This document shows positions 50,152 through 59,638 of a stretch of 64,000 nt of DNA, one piece after another. A program made the position numbers and the translations under genes. Position 1 is the first letter of the stretch. Each line of letters begins with the position of its first letter. The notes under the pieces are model-generated. The model searched no databases. It saw only the letters and a list, made by a program, of their open reading frames with translations, and was not told where the DNA came from. The stretch covers positions 152,201-216,200 of the forward strand of contig JAISSU010000016.1 in assembly GCA_031272985.1 (NCBI GenBank), in the 5' to 3' direction. The DNA is from Lachnospiraceae bacterium. GTDB lineage: Bacteria > Bacillota > Clostridia > Lachnospirales > Lachnospiraceae.

Positions 50152-51159
50152 CTATGGTTTACGGCTTTTCTTAGGAGGAGCGCTGCGTTTGGGTTTGCGT
50201 GCCATCTTTGCGTCGTATTTTTCGTATGCCTCTACGATCTTTTGAACCAATGGATGGCGTACCACGTCTTTTGCTGTTAATCTGCACATCGCAATATCAT
50301 CCAAATCCTTTAATACGGATATTGCCACATCCAAGCCGGAAGCCTGCCCTGATGGCAAATCCTTTTGGGTCTGATCACCAGTCACCACAACTTTTGAGCC
50401 AAAACCGATTCTCGTCAAAAACATTTTCATCTGAGCGGGTGTCGTATTCTGTGCTTCATCCAATATTATAAAAGCATTCTCAAGGGTGCGCCCGCGCATA
50501 TAGGCCAGAGGCGCCACCTCAATCAATCCTTTCTCGGAATTACGAAGAAAGCTCTCCGCTCCCATAATAGCATACAAGGCATCATAAAGCGGTCGTAAAT
50601 ATGGGTCGATTTTGCTCTGTAAATCCCCGGGGAGAAAGCCTAACTTTTCACCGGCTTCAATAGCGGGACGAGTCAGGATAATGCGGCTCACCTCATTATT
50701 CTTAAAAGCGGTAATCGCCATGGCCATAGCCAGATATGTCTTCCCTGTTCCCGCCGGACCCAGTGCGAAAACCACCATCTTTTTACGAATCTCATCAACG
50801 TATTCCTTTTGCCCCAAAGTCCGTGGCTTAATCGGTTTCCCCATCAGGGTATGACAGATAATATCCTTATCAATCTCTAATACCGAATCCGTTTTATCCT
50901 CCATAGCAAGTGAAATAGTATAATCCACGATTTGCTCCTCTAAGGCATTGCCCCTTTTAGAAAGCTCCACCAATTGCGTAATAACCTTTTTCGCCTTTTC
51001 TACGTCACCTTGTGCTCCTACGATCTTAACATCCGAGCCTCTCGCAAGCACCGAAACATGCAGCGTCTGTTCAATTTTCCTGACATAAGAATCAAACTGC
51101 CCGAATACATTAAGCACATGCATAGCGGGAATATCAACAATCTCCTCACGCATACTCAT
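50152..51159 (-). CDS. phoH: PhoH-family ATPase
   Basis: A 335-residue PhoH-like protein with a KH-like N-terminal part (about residues 1-90) and a P-loop domain with GPAGTGKTY. It is linked to RNA metabolism and found next to ybeY. The C-terminus is very basic. Start 51159 is preferred (GGAGG 11 bases upstream); the ATG two codons later is also possible. Confidence 0.92.
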   Translation of the reverse strand: MSMREEIVDIPAMHVLNVFGQFDSYVRKIEQTLHVSVLARGSDVKIVGAQGDVEKAKKVITQLVELSKRGNALEEQIVDYTISLAMEDKTDSVLEIDKDIICHTLMGKPIKPRTLGQKEYVDEIRKKMVVFALGPAGTGKTYLAMAMAITAFKNNEVSRIILTRPAIEAGEKLGFLPGDLQSKIDPYLRPLYDALYAIMGAESFLRNSEKGLIEVAPLAYMRGRTLENAFIILDEAQNTTPAQMKMFLTRIGFGSKVVVTGDQTQKDLPSGQASGLDVAISVLKDLDDIAMCRLTAKDVVRHPLVQKIVEAYEKYDAKMARKPKRSAPPKKSRKP

Positions 51160-51275
51160 TAAAAAGCCAACCTCCGGTTTATGAAGATTTAACATCTAAT
51201 GATACCACATAATTATTAGGATTCCAATCGAAAACTGCACGCAAAAGGCATGTATCTCATATTTTTCGCCGAATA

Positions 51276-51833
51276 CTATTCCTCAAGACAAAACGGAATC
51301 ATTTTCGTCCCTATATTAGTCCAACGTAAGTCTCCTTCATATATCCTGCCAAAATTCAGAGCAATCCGATAATTCCCTTCGCTGTAATCATAGAAATCCG
51401 GATACAAGTAGAATGTGTGAATACGATTATTTTGTGCTTCAATGCTATAAGCAAGGTCGAAAAATAATACGGGTTCTGAAAACTCCACATTAATCCATTT
51501 ATCATCGCTTTCAAATTGAGGTCCACAATTATAACTAAAAACAAGTTCGTTATCAGTCTTATTGAAAACATTTATCGCTAAATACTCACTTCCGATTTTG
51601 AAAGAATTATCAGGTGAAGTAACCCTTACATCATCATCCTCATAAAGAAGACTCCATTTCTCCAAATCTTCCTTACTATATTCGGAGCTCAAATCAATTT
51701 CTCCAACTTCAATATCTTGAGTATCCAATGAATCATCAACACTAATTGAATCACTATCATCGCTCGCACAAGCTGTGAACAGCAAAAACAGAAGCAATAA
51801 CGAACAGAACACAACGCTAATACATCTCCTCAT
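51276..51833 (-). CDS. Lipoprotein with Ig-like domain, unknown function
   Basis: A 185-residue protein with signal peptide and lipobox (FTAC near residue 22), an acidic linker and a beta-rich domain (about 75-180). Pattern elements such as LAINVFNKTDNELVFSYN, KWINVE, and GNYRIALNF resemble bacterial Ig-like (Big_14-type) domains. The function is unknown. AAAGGA lies 10 bases before the ATG. It directly follows the damaged protease-like gene. Confidence 0.7.
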   Translation of the reverse strand: MRRCISVVFCSLLLLFLLFTACASDDSDSISVDDSLDTQDIEVGEIDLSSEYSKEDLEKWSLLYEDDDVRVTSPDNSFKIGSEYLAINVFNKTDNELVFSYNCGPQFESDDKWINVEFSEPVLFFDLAYSIEAQNNRIHTFYLYPDFYDYSEGNYRIALNFGRIYEGDLRWTNIGTKMIPFCLEE

Positions 51834-51900
51834 AAGAGTCGCTTCCTTTCAGAGAACAAGTCAATGAAAAAAGAACAAAATTGATCAGTCAGATTCTTTT

Positions 51901-52523
51901 TTAATATCTTGTGACACCCAAAGCAGAATTCACATTTCCGGCTTTTGAATACGCAGCTGTAATAAACCCTGCAATACCATTTTTCTTCACTCTATAAGCA
52001 ACCGATCCATAGTAACCGGTGTAAGCTGAGCGTAACAATGCGCCTGGATTCAAGTTTGTTTCTAGGCAAAGACCTTCTGAAGTCTCAGAAAAGGTAATGC
52101 TTGACGACTCCTTAAACAGACTTTTTACTTTATCTACATTTACTTGAGAAGCATCATAGAGCTCAATTAAAATAATATTTTTGTCATCCACGATCATCGC
52201 GCCGCTTACATTTTTAGTAATTTCACTTTCTGGATTGTTGATTAAATACTCACTTAAGGTTTCAAGCGTTGTGGTTAAGTACTCAAAAGAGTATGTGGCA
52301 GTTTCTGTAATAAAATTTTTACTTTTCACTGATATCTCAATTTCTCTTTCAATCCCGCTTCTTTGCTTATCATAGAATGAACTCTCAATTTTTACTACGA
52401 AGTCTCCTTTTTCATTGATATAAGCTCCGCCAAAATATTCCGGGTAGTTATCCGGTTCCATACCCTCATCAGCACCGAAACTCATCAACAGATCGTTATA
52501 CATATCAATATTCTCTTTCTCAT
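51901..52523 (-). pseudogene. Damaged S1-protease-like secreted protein
   Basis: The longest frame (51901-52503) encodes 200 residues with the pattern seen at the front of secreted S1 proteases: YPEYFGGAYINEKGDFVV, then SVAYRVKKNGIAGFITAA. The catalytic His expected right after ITAA is Tyr, and the protein ends 14 codons later, so the rest of the protease is missing. The only good ribosome-binding site (AGGAGGG, plus 52530-52536) serves an ATG at 52523 in another frame. That frame gives 12 signal-peptide-like residues (MRKRILICITIC), then stops. A one-base frameshift would join it to LLMSFGADE, a normal signal peptide. Confidence 0.6.
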
Positions 52524-52696
52524 TTTTATCCCTCCTATTAGAATAATAGATATTTATAGTACTCTTAATCAGTGAGAATATTTCTACTGGAATTTACATC
52601 ATAATTATACAACATTAGTCAAATTCGTGCAAGAATTTTGAGTAGTTTCAAGTAATTTGTGCACTATGTACAATTCGCGAATTATTTACCAACTTT

Positions 52697-53446
52697 CTAC
52701 CCCAAGTACCACGTCATTACTACCATCAAAATAAATCCGATTATTAGCGAATACGTCGCCTGCCTCTCATATCCGTGACTATGTGTCTCCGGTATCATTT
52801 CATCGCTTATGACATAAAGCATACAGCCGCCCGCGAAGGCGAGGGCGAAGGGCAGGATTCCCTTAGACAATGATACAGCTCCGTAACCGAGCATTGTGCC
52901 CACGATTTCGATTACTCCGGTGAATGTGGCTATCAGGAATACGCGGAATTTAGGGACTCCCGCGAGAATCAGCGGGGATACGATTATCATTCCTTCGGGA
53001 ATATTTTGCAATGCTATGCCAAGTGCTACTGTTATTGCATTTCCGACATTTTCCGATCCGAAACCGACTCCGGCGGCCAAACCTTCGGGGAGGTTATGGA
53101 TCGCAATGGCGATTACAAAGAGCATTACTTTATTTATTTCGCTTTGTTTATTATTGTGTTCTTCTTGATCCACCCCGGTAATTTTGTGCAAATGCGGGGT
53201 CAGCTTATCCGTGAAATTAAGTGCGATAGCGCCTACGAGTATCCCTGCTATGGTAATCCAGACATCGCCACCCTCCAATGAAGGGAGAATTAAGCCCAGC
53301 ACTGCGGCACCTAACATAACACCTGCCGCGAAACTAAGTACAATGTCATTGAAGCTGTGTGGTATCTTCTGAAAAATAAAGCCTAAAATAACTCCGAAAA
53401 TAGTCGCCCCGCCCACGCCGAAAGCGGTTATCAGTGCTAATTTCAT
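52697..53446 (-). CDS. ZIP-family metal transporter
   Basis: A 249-residue permease with about eight helices. The metal-binding motifs are HNLPEG (about residue 118) and QNIPEG (about 148). A His-containing loop (HLHKITGVDQEEHNN) lies between helices 3 and 4. Zinc or iron import is expected; some related members export. GGGGGAAG lies before the ATG. It is 47 bases after the HI0933 flavoprotein, possibly in the same transcript. Confidence 0.9.
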   Translation of the reverse strand: MKLALITAFGVGGATIFGVILGFIFQKIPHSFNDIVLSFAAGVMLGAAVLGLILPSLEGGDVWITIAGILVGAIALNFTDKLTPHLHKITGVDQEEHNNKQSEINKVMLFVIAIAIHNLPEGLAAGVGFGSENVGNAITVALGIALQNIPEGMIIVSPLILAGVPKFRVFLIATFTGVIEIVGTMLGYGAVSLSKGILPFALAFAGGCMLYVISDEMIPETHSHGYERQATYSLIIGFILMVVMTWYLG

Positions 53447-53493
53447 CTTCTTCCCCCTTGATGTATATTCTTTGACAAAAGTAACCTTACGGA

Positions 53494-54759
53494 CTATCCT
53501 GCGCTTTGTCCGGCGACATACCCACTAGACCATGCAATTTGGAGATTGAATCCCCCTGTCAGTCCATCCACATCTATTACTTCACCCGCGAAATATAATC
53601 CCTTAATAATTTTAGATTCCATTGTTTTGGGATTAATATCTTTTACATCCACCCCGCCTCTGGTTACAACGGCTTCGTTATAGCCCCTGTAAGAATCGAC
53701 TTCCATCCGAAGCCCTTTAATCAGGTTTACCAGATTCTTTCGTTCTTCTTTGGTAATCAGGTTAACCTTTTTCTGTGCAGGTATCCCCGATAATTCAATC
53801 ATGACCGGAATAAGTTTCACAGGAAGCAAACCCTGCAATGCGTTTTTATACTGTTTATTAATATTATCCGAAAAATCACGCAGAATTCGGGATTCTAATT
53901 GGTCAAACGTTAATGCCCTTTTTAAGTCAATCTCAAGGAATACCCTGTGGTCTTTATCCGGTGGCGGTACAATGCTACTCGCACTAAGGATTAATGGTCC
54001 GCTTACACCAAAATGTGTAAACAGCATTTCACCGAAACCGGTAAACACTCTGTCCGATTTTTCTCCTTTTTTTATTATTACATTCAGTCGCACGTTCTTA
54101 AGCGTAAGCCCTTGAAGTCTTTCGCACCATTTTTCTTTTATATTCATCGCTACCAAGACCGGTCTGCAATCTATTAAGGCATGTCCCGATTCTTTTGCAA
54201 ATATATAACCATCCCCTGAAGATCCGGTGGATGAATATGAAAGACCTCCGGTAGCAATTAGACATGCGTTTCCTCTAAAGTTATGGGCTGTCGTAGAGTC
54301 GGATATTGTGGATACCGATTCAAACGCCCCATCCTTTACGTTAATCCCGGTTACTTTTGTATTTAAACAAATCGCAACGCCCAACCGATTCAGCTCTTTT
54401 TCCAGTGCCTTTATAACATCCGAGGATTTATCAGATAAAGGAAACACTCTTCCTCCTCGTTCGACCTTAGTCTTTAGCCCGATTTCCTCAAAAAAGCGAA
54501 TGACATCTTCATGTCCGAATTTCGCAATGCTTCCGTAAAGGAATTTCGGATTTCTCGGATAATTATCCAAATAATCCCCATCCGGACAGGTATTCGTTAT
54601 ATTGCATCGCCCTTTTCCGGTAATATAGAGCTTTTTTCCGAGCTTTTCATTTTGCTCCAATAAGAGAACTTTTTTATTCAATCTCGCCGCGCTGATTCCG
54701 GCCAACATCCCTGCGGCACCGCCGCCTATCACGATCACATCATAAAAAGGGGCATTCAT
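53494..54759 (-). CDS. HI0933-family flavoprotein, second copy
   Basis: A 421-residue FAD protein with VIVIGGGAAGMLAGISA, GKKLYITGKGRCNITNT and C-terminal GEVIDVDGLTGGFNLQIAWSSG. It is a paralogue of the gene at 38100 and shares its signatures, but its middle part differs. The ATG follows the MurR-like stop directly. Substrate is unknown. Confidence 0.9.
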   Translation of the reverse strand: MNAPFYDVIVIGGGAAGMLAGISAARLNKKVLLLEQNEKLGKKLYITGKGRCNITNTCPDGDYLDNYPRNPKFLYGSIAKFGHEDVIRFFEEIGLKTKVERGGRVFPLSDKSSDVIKALEKELNRLGVAICLNTKVTGINVKDGAFESVSTISDSTTAHNFRGNACLIATGGLSYSSTGSSGDGYIFAKESGHALIDCRPVLVAMNIKEKWCERLQGLTLKNVRLNVIIKKGEKSDRVFTGFGEMLFTHFGVSGPLILSASSIVPPPDKDHRVFLEIDLKRALTFDQLESRILRDFSDNINKQYKNALQGLLPVKLIPVMIELSGIPAQKKVNLITKEERKNLVNLIKGLRMEVDSYRGYNEAVVTRGGVDVKDINPKTMESKIIKGLYFAGEVIDVDGLTGGFNLQIAWSSGYVAGQSAG

Positions 54760-55728
54760 CTAAGTGGTGCCCCCTTTTTTGTGATAAAACTCAATGATAT
54801 TACTTAAATCCAATGGCTTTTCAGCTTTTTCAGGTGGTGCCTCCCTCGGACTAAAGTGATTCAGTTCATCAGTTCCATACGCCTGATAGTCATCACGTAG
54901 TTTTTCCAGTGTCTCCATTGTCTGCGCCACTTCTTTTTTCTTTTTCATGCTAAGCGCCACAATCAGAGCGTTTATTACCGACATCGGTGCCACCAAAGAA
55001 TCCGCAACAGAAATCAAATCACTAACGGCTATCAGATTACATGAAGAATACATCACCATCGGTGAATGCATACTGTCGGTAATTGTAATTACTTTTGCGC
55101 TTCTATTCCCGGCAAATTCCAAAGCTTTTAGCGTAAGTACCGAGTATCTCGGAAAGCTGATTCCTATTATGGCATCATTTTCATTCATATGAATTAATTG
55201 CTCAAAAACCTCGCTGTTATTGGTCGTGGAAACAACAAAAACATCATCACACAACAAATTCAGATGAAATCCGAGAAAAGTAGCAAGGGCTGCACAGTTC
55301 CTGATTCCGATTATATAAACACGTCTGGAATTCATTAGTATATCGACTGCCGTTTCAAATGCGCCCGAGTCAATTGACTGCGCAGTTAACTTAATCCTTT
55401 CGATGTCCGACTCAAGCACCTGTTCCAAAACTTCCGCTTCGGTGTGCCCTGAATACGAAACCCTCATGCGCCTGATTGAATTAAGTCTCTCTCGAACGAT
55501 ATTTTGAAGATTCTCCTGCATATCTGGAAAACTCTCGTATCCGAGACAATAAGAAAAGCGGATAATAGTCGACTCACTGAGTCCGGTTTCTCTTCCGATC
55601 TCAGCAGCCGTCTGAAAAGCCGCTTTGTCATAATTTTGCCTTATATAATCGGCAATTCTTTTGCGTCCTTTGGTGAATGAGGCGTATTTTTCATCCATCA
55701 ATCGCAAAACATTGTTTTTATCGTCCAT
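54760..55728 (-). CDS. MurR/RpiR-family transcriptional regulator
   Basis: A 322-residue regulator. The N-terminal HTH_6 domain (about residues 8-80, with ETGLSESTIIRFSYCLGY) is followed by a SIS sugar-phosphate-binding domain (about 125-260). It follows the decarboxylase alpha gene by 8 bases and may respond to a phosphosugar to regulate the operon. The C-terminal tail (about 285-322) is charged. The ribosome-binding site is weak. Confidence 0.9.
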   Translation of the reverse strand: MDDKNNVLRLMDEKYASFTKGRKRIADYIRQNYDKAAFQTAAEIGRETGLSESTIIRFSYCLGYESFPDMQENLQNIVRERLNSIRRMRVSYSGHTEAEVLEQVLESDIERIKLTAQSIDSGAFETAVDILMNSRRVYIIGIRNCAALATFLGFHLNLLCDDVFVVSTTNNSEVFEQLIHMNENDAIIGISFPRYSVLTLKALEFAGNRSAKVITITDSMHSPMVMYSSCNLIAVSDLISVADSLVAPMSVINALIVALSMKKKKEVAQTMETLEKLRDDYQAYGTDELNHFSPREAPPEKAEKPLDLSNIIEFYHKKGGTT

Positions 55729-55736
55729 AAGACAGA

Positions 55737-57185
55737 TTATACAGGATAACTGCCGCTCTGTGAATCCCCAAGTTTCGGGTCAATTTTAGTCTGTTGTGCT
55801 TCCCTGAACTTAAAGAAATCCACTGCCACCTGCGGAAACAGTGCATAAGTCAGAACGTCCTCATCCTGAATACTCCATCTCTCGCATTCTTTTCTCAATG
55901 TATCCAATTCATCAGGTATTAAATCAGCAGGACGACAGGTAATAATATCCGCGTCATCTCCCAAGACCTTTTTCTGTACTTCAGGATTAAAGGGCTTAAT
56001 AGTAGCTCCGTATCTGCCGCTTAATACATCCTTCGTCTCCTTCGTAGTCATTTTATAGCGTTCACCCAAAAGCACATTAAATACAGCTTGTGTACCCACT
56101 ATTTGTGAAGAAGGAGTAACGAGCGGCGGCTCACCAAGATCTTTTCTCACGCGCGGGACTTCTTCCAATACATCATAGAATTTATCCTCGGCACCCTGCT
56201 CTTTTAATTGTGAAGTCAGATTCGAGAGCATTCCTCCGGGCACCTGATAGAGCAATGTCTTAATATTAACGCCGAGATTCTTCGGGTTAAGAAGACCTGA
56301 TTCCAGCGCTTCATCCCTAATAGGTCTGAAGTAATCAGCTATTTCAGCCAATAACTTTTGGTCAAGTCCCGTGTCATATGGCGTACCTTTAAAGGTCTCT
56401 ACCATAACCTCTGTCGCGGGCTGTGAAGTGCCCAGCGCAAACGGAGATATCGCGGTATCGAGTATATCCGCTCCCGCCTCGACGGCTTTTAGATATGTCA
56501 TTGAACCAACACCGGATGTATAATGCGTATGAAGCTCAATCGGAAGCTTAGTGGCTTCCTTCAAAGCCGTCACTAAATCAGTAGCCTGATACGGGCAAAG
56601 CAGTCCCGCCATATCCTTGATACAAATCGAATCGGCGCCCATATCCTCGATTCGCTTAGCTAAATCCACCCAATATTCCAGGGTGTAGGCATCACCTAAA
56701 GTATATGACATTGCCACCTGCGCATGTGCCTTTTCTTTATTGGAAGCCGTGACCGCTGTCTGAAGATTCCTTATATCATTCATACAGTCAAAAATTCTGA
56801 TAATATCAATTCCATTGGCAACGGATTTTTGTACGAAATAAGTGACCACATCATCCGCATACGGACGATAACCGAGGATATTCTGTCCTCTGAAAAGCAT
56901 CTGCAACTTCGTATTTTTAAATCCGTCTCTGAATTTACGCAACCTGTCCCATGGATCTTCTTTCAGGAATCGAAGGGAAGCATCAAATGTTGCACCGCCC
57001 CAACATTCCACAGCATGGTAACCGACCTTGTCCATTTTCTCTATAATAGGAACCATTTCATCTGTCGTCATACGCGTAGCAATCAGTGACTGGTGCGCAT
57101 CACGTAAAATTGTTTCTGTAATTTGAACAGGCTTTTTTTGTATCTCCGAAACCATTGCTTTTTCTTTTTTTACACTTTTTGCCAT
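55737..57185 (-). CDS. Oxaloacetate decarboxylase alpha / 5S carboxyltransferase subunit
   Basis: A 482-residue biotin-dependent carboxyltransferase of the pyruvate-carboxylase/OadA class. Landmarks are ETILRDAHQSLIATRM near residue 23, MLFRGQN and HTHYTSG, the latter two being metal-site motifs. It lacks the biotin domain found at the C-terminus of some OadA; biotin is supplied by the separate carrier at 58437. GAGGAG is 7 bases before the ATG. It is fifth in the decarboxylase operon. Confidence 0.93.
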   Translation of the reverse strand: MAKSVKKEKAMVSEIQKKPVQITETILRDAHQSLIATRMTTDEMVPIIEKMDKVGYHAVECWGGATFDASLRFLKEDPWDRLRKFRDGFKNTKLQMLFRGQNILGYRPYADDVVTYFVQKSVANGIDIIRIFDCMNDIRNLQTAVTASNKEKAHAQVAMSYTLGDAYTLEYWVDLAKRIEDMGADSICIKDMAGLLCPYQATDLVTALKEATKLPIELHTHYTSGVGSMTYLKAVEAGADILDTAISPFALGTSQPATEVMVETFKGTPYDTGLDQKLLAEIADYFRPIRDEALESGLLNPKNLGVNIKTLLYQVPGGMLSNLTSQLKEQGAEDKFYDVLEEVPRVRKDLGEPPLVTPSSQIVGTQAVFNVLLGERYKMTTKETKDVLSGRYGATIKPFNPEVQKKVLGDDADIITCRPADLIPDELDTLRKECERWSIQDEDVLTYALFPQVAVDFFKFREAQQTKIDPKLGDSQSGSYPV

Positions 57186-57221
57186 ATCTATTCTCCTCGC
57201 AATCCAATTTTCTCTTCACCC

Positions 57222-57238
57222 GGGTCGCTTTTGGACCC
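57222..57238 (-). other. Intercistronic hairpin between beta and alpha subunit genes
   Basis: GGGTC (57222-57226) and GACCC (57234-57238) enclose a 7-base loop in the 74-base gap between the beta-subunit stop and the alpha-subunit start. No T-run follows on the minus strand, so it may be an mRNA-stability or processing hairpin rather than a terminator. Confidence 0.35.
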
Positions 57239-57259
57239 CGCCCCTTGCAGGGAAAGCTA

Positions 57260-58411
57260 TTACATGACCCCGAATATCGCCATGAATGTCCCTGCGGCCA
57301 CAGCAGTTCCGATAACACCCGCCACATTAGGTCCCATCGCATGCATTAATAAGAAATTCGTCGGATCCTCTCTCGCGCCTTCTTTTTGGGATACTCGAGC
57401 AGCCATAGGAACGGCGGAAACACCGGCAGAGCCGATTAGCGGATTCACCTTTCCATGTGTAATTACACACATCAGCTTTCCGAGAAGCACTCCTGCCGCC
57501 GTACCGCAGATAAATGCCACAAGTCCCAATACTACTATCTTTATTGTCTGAACATTCAAGAACGCCTCCGCACTCGTCGTAGCACCGACCGATGTGCCCA
57601 AAAGAATAACCACGGTATACATAAGGGCATTGGAAGCGGTCTCCTGCAACTGGCGCACCACACCCGATTCTCTAAATAGATTTCCGAGCATCAGCATTCC
57701 GACTAAGGGTGCCGTTGTGGGCAGTATCATACAAACCACTATCGTCACGATAATCGGAAACAGTATTCTCTCTAATTTAGAAACAGGGCGAAGCTGCTCC
57801 ATCTTTATCATACGCTCTTTTTTTGTCGTCAGAAGACGCATGACCGGCGGTTGAATAATCGGAACTAATGACATATATGAATATGCCGCTACGGCAATCG
57901 GACCCATTATTGCTGTTTGCTGCAATTTACCGGCAAGAAAGATTGACGTAGGTCCGTCCGCTCCTCCTATAATAGAGATAGCCGCAGCTGCCTTATCCGA
58001 GAATCCCCAAGCCATTGCTCCCAGATACGCAATAAAAATACCAAACTGCGCCGCCGCACCCAAGAGAAAACTCTTTGGATTTGCTATTAGCGGTCCGAAA
58101 TCCGTCATCGCTCCCACACCCATAAATATCAAACAAGGAAGGATAGCCCATTCGTCTAATTTATAGAAATAATACAATAATCCGCCTACACCGTTTGCGG
58201 CTTTATCAATATGAAGCATAATATCCGGAAAAATATTAACAAGCAGCATACCAAAAGCTATCGGTACCAGTAAAAGCGGTTCAAACCCATGTCTTATAGA
58301 TAGGTAAAGGAAAAAGCAAGCGACCAAAATCATGACGATATTTCCTATGGTTAAATTAAGGAATGCCGTCTGTCGCAGAAGATTTCCCATTGTCGTCAAA
58401 ATATAATCCAT
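57260..58411 (-). CDS. Sodium-pump decarboxylase beta subunit (OadB/GcdB)
   Basis: A 383-residue integral membrane subunit with about nine to eleven helices that couples decarboxylation of carboxybiotin to Na+ export. Conserved features are the early LLVPIAFGMLLVN region and GGADGPTSIFLAGKL (about residues 147-161), which carries the key Asp. GGGAGG precedes the ATG. Confidence 0.95.
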   Translation of the reverse strand: MDYILTTMGNLLRQTAFLNLTIGNIVMILVACFFLYLSIRHGFEPLLLVPIAFGMLLVNIFPDIMLHIDKAANGVGGLLYYFYKLDEWAILPCLIFMGVGAMTDFGPLIANPKSFLLGAAAQFGIFIAYLGAMAWGFSDKAAAAISIIGGADGPTSIFLAGKLQQTAIMGPIAVAAYSYMSLVPIIQPPVMRLLTTKKERMIKMEQLRPVSKLERILFPIIVTIVVCMILPTTAPLVGMLMLGNLFRESGVVRQLQETASNALMYTVVILLGTSVGATTSAEAFLNVQTIKIVVLGLVAFICGTAAGVLLGKLMCVITHGKVNPLIGSAGVSAVPMAARVSQKEGAREDPTNFLLMHAMGPNVAGVIGTAVAAGTFMAIFGVM

Positions 58412-58436
58412 TTCTGCCTCCCTTAAGGATACTCGA

Positions 58437-58820
58437 TTATTTCAAAGTAGCGAGTAAATCGCCCGCTTCTACAGGTTGTCCGACTGCCGAGTCAATGCTC
58501 GCTACGATGCCATCCTCAGGCGCAACACAAGGAATCTCCATCTTCATTGCCTCGATAATGACAACCGCATCGCCCTTCTTTACACTTTCGCCTACGGCGA
58601 CTTCAATTTTAAAGACCTTTCCGGCAGCTCCGGCCTGAATTTGAATAGAGCCCGCGCCGGTGCTCGCCTTAGCCGCGGGTGCGGGTGCTCCGGCAGGTGC
58701 GGAAACCGGTGTGGCAGGGATTACCGGTGCCTGATATACCGGTACCGCGCTGCCTGCTCCTTTTTCTTCGACGACAACATCATAAACATTTCCATTTACA
58801 GTAATAGTGTAATTCTTCAT
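58437..58820 (-). CDS. Biotin carboxyl carrier subunit
   Basis: A 127-residue biotinyl carrier. Biotin attaches at Lys of EAMKMEI (about residue 92). A Pro/Ala-rich linker (about 27-60) joins a short N-terminal part to the lipoyl-type domain. I place the start at 58820, in an ATGA overlap with the gamma-like gene and behind GGAGGG. Its carboxyl-biotin presumably passes from the carboxyltransferases to OadB. Confidence 0.93.
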   Translation of the reverse strand: MKNYTITVNGNVYDVVVEEKGAGSAVPVYQAPVIPATPVSAPAGAPAPAAKASTGAGSIQIQAGAAGKVFKIEVAVGESVKKGDAVVIIEAMKMEIPCVAPEDGIVASIDSAVGQPVEAGDLLATLK

Positions 58821-59626
58821 AACGCCCTCCATTTACTTACTGACCTTTTCTTTATAGAACGTACCACCAATCCGTCAGTGGTGCCACCTTGCGCCGCAGC
58901 GATAGCCGCCGTGATGACGGCAATTAATTCCAAATCATCTTTTGGATTCGCCGCCGTCTGCGTTTCTGGAACGGCTACATTTTTATCCGAGGATTCCTCG
59001 GCTAATATAGCCTTACCGGTCTTTCCTGATTTTGCTTTCTCGAATTTTGCCTGTATTGCAGGAATAAATCCGAATAAAGAAATCAATAGCGATATCAGAA
59101 TCAAAACCGTAAAAACAGTTCCCATTCCGATTACAGTATTCAAGCCTGCTTTCTTAAGAATCTCTGCAGTGGTAAAGTTTGCGTTTACCGTCATGCTTTC
59201 AATATTCAGTTTCTCATCAAGAATAAAAACGATTTGCGCGTCTCTGTTTTCGTACTGCGCCGCCATAGAGATTTCAAGCCCGGTTTTCGAGGGACTATAA
59301 ACTAAATCACCATGCGAAATATAAGCACCGCACTCATCTTTACCGGCTTTCCAGCTGTCTAATATCGCAAGAAAGTTCTGCGGAGTTATGGGAAGTCCAA
59401 TCGAAACAAGTTGCTGTTCAATGGCAAAATCCGACATTGACTTAATTTGCTCCACAGTAGCATCATCCGTGGTATTACAAAAATTAATAATATACTCAAC
59501 TATTGCCTTTTCATTAGCGGCATCGTATTCAACATTATCCACAGTCGATGTGCATCCGGATGCAAATAACCCGAGACACACCAATGCTCCAATGAAAATG
59601 ATTCTCTTTTGTAAAAATCTCTTCAT
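58817..59626 (-). CDS. OadG-like gamma subunit with lipoprotein ectodomain
   Basis: A 269-residue protein. Residues 1-25 are a signal with lipobox (ASGC), followed by an extracytoplasmic domain (about 26-160), one helix (about 165-195) and a cytoplasmic tail that resembles OadG (KAKSGK, then a linker and AVITAAIAAA). Ordinary OadG is about 80-120 residues with only the helix and tail; here a lipoprotein domain is added in front. GAGG lies before the ATG, and the stop overlaps the biotin-carrier start. Confidence 0.8.
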   Translation of the reverse strand: MKRFLQKRIIFIGALVCLGLFASGCTSTVDNVEYDAANEKAIVEYIINFCNTTDDATVEQIKSMSDFAIEQQLVSIGLPITPQNFLAILDSWKAGKDECGAYISHGDLVYSPSKTGLEISMAAQYENRDAQIVFILDEKLNIESMTVNANFTTAEILKKAGLNTVIGMGTVFTVLILISLLISLFGFIPAIQAKFEKAKSGKTGKAILAEESSDKNVAVPETQTAANPKDDLELIAVITAAIAAAQGGTTDGLVVRSIKKRSVSKWRAL

Positions 59627-59638
59627 CTGCGTACCTCG

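Noticed and set aside
57123..57551. 142-codon plus-strand ORF opposite the alpha/beta decarboxylase genes
   Set aside because: Antisense to two well-supported genes; no domain or ribosome-binding site.
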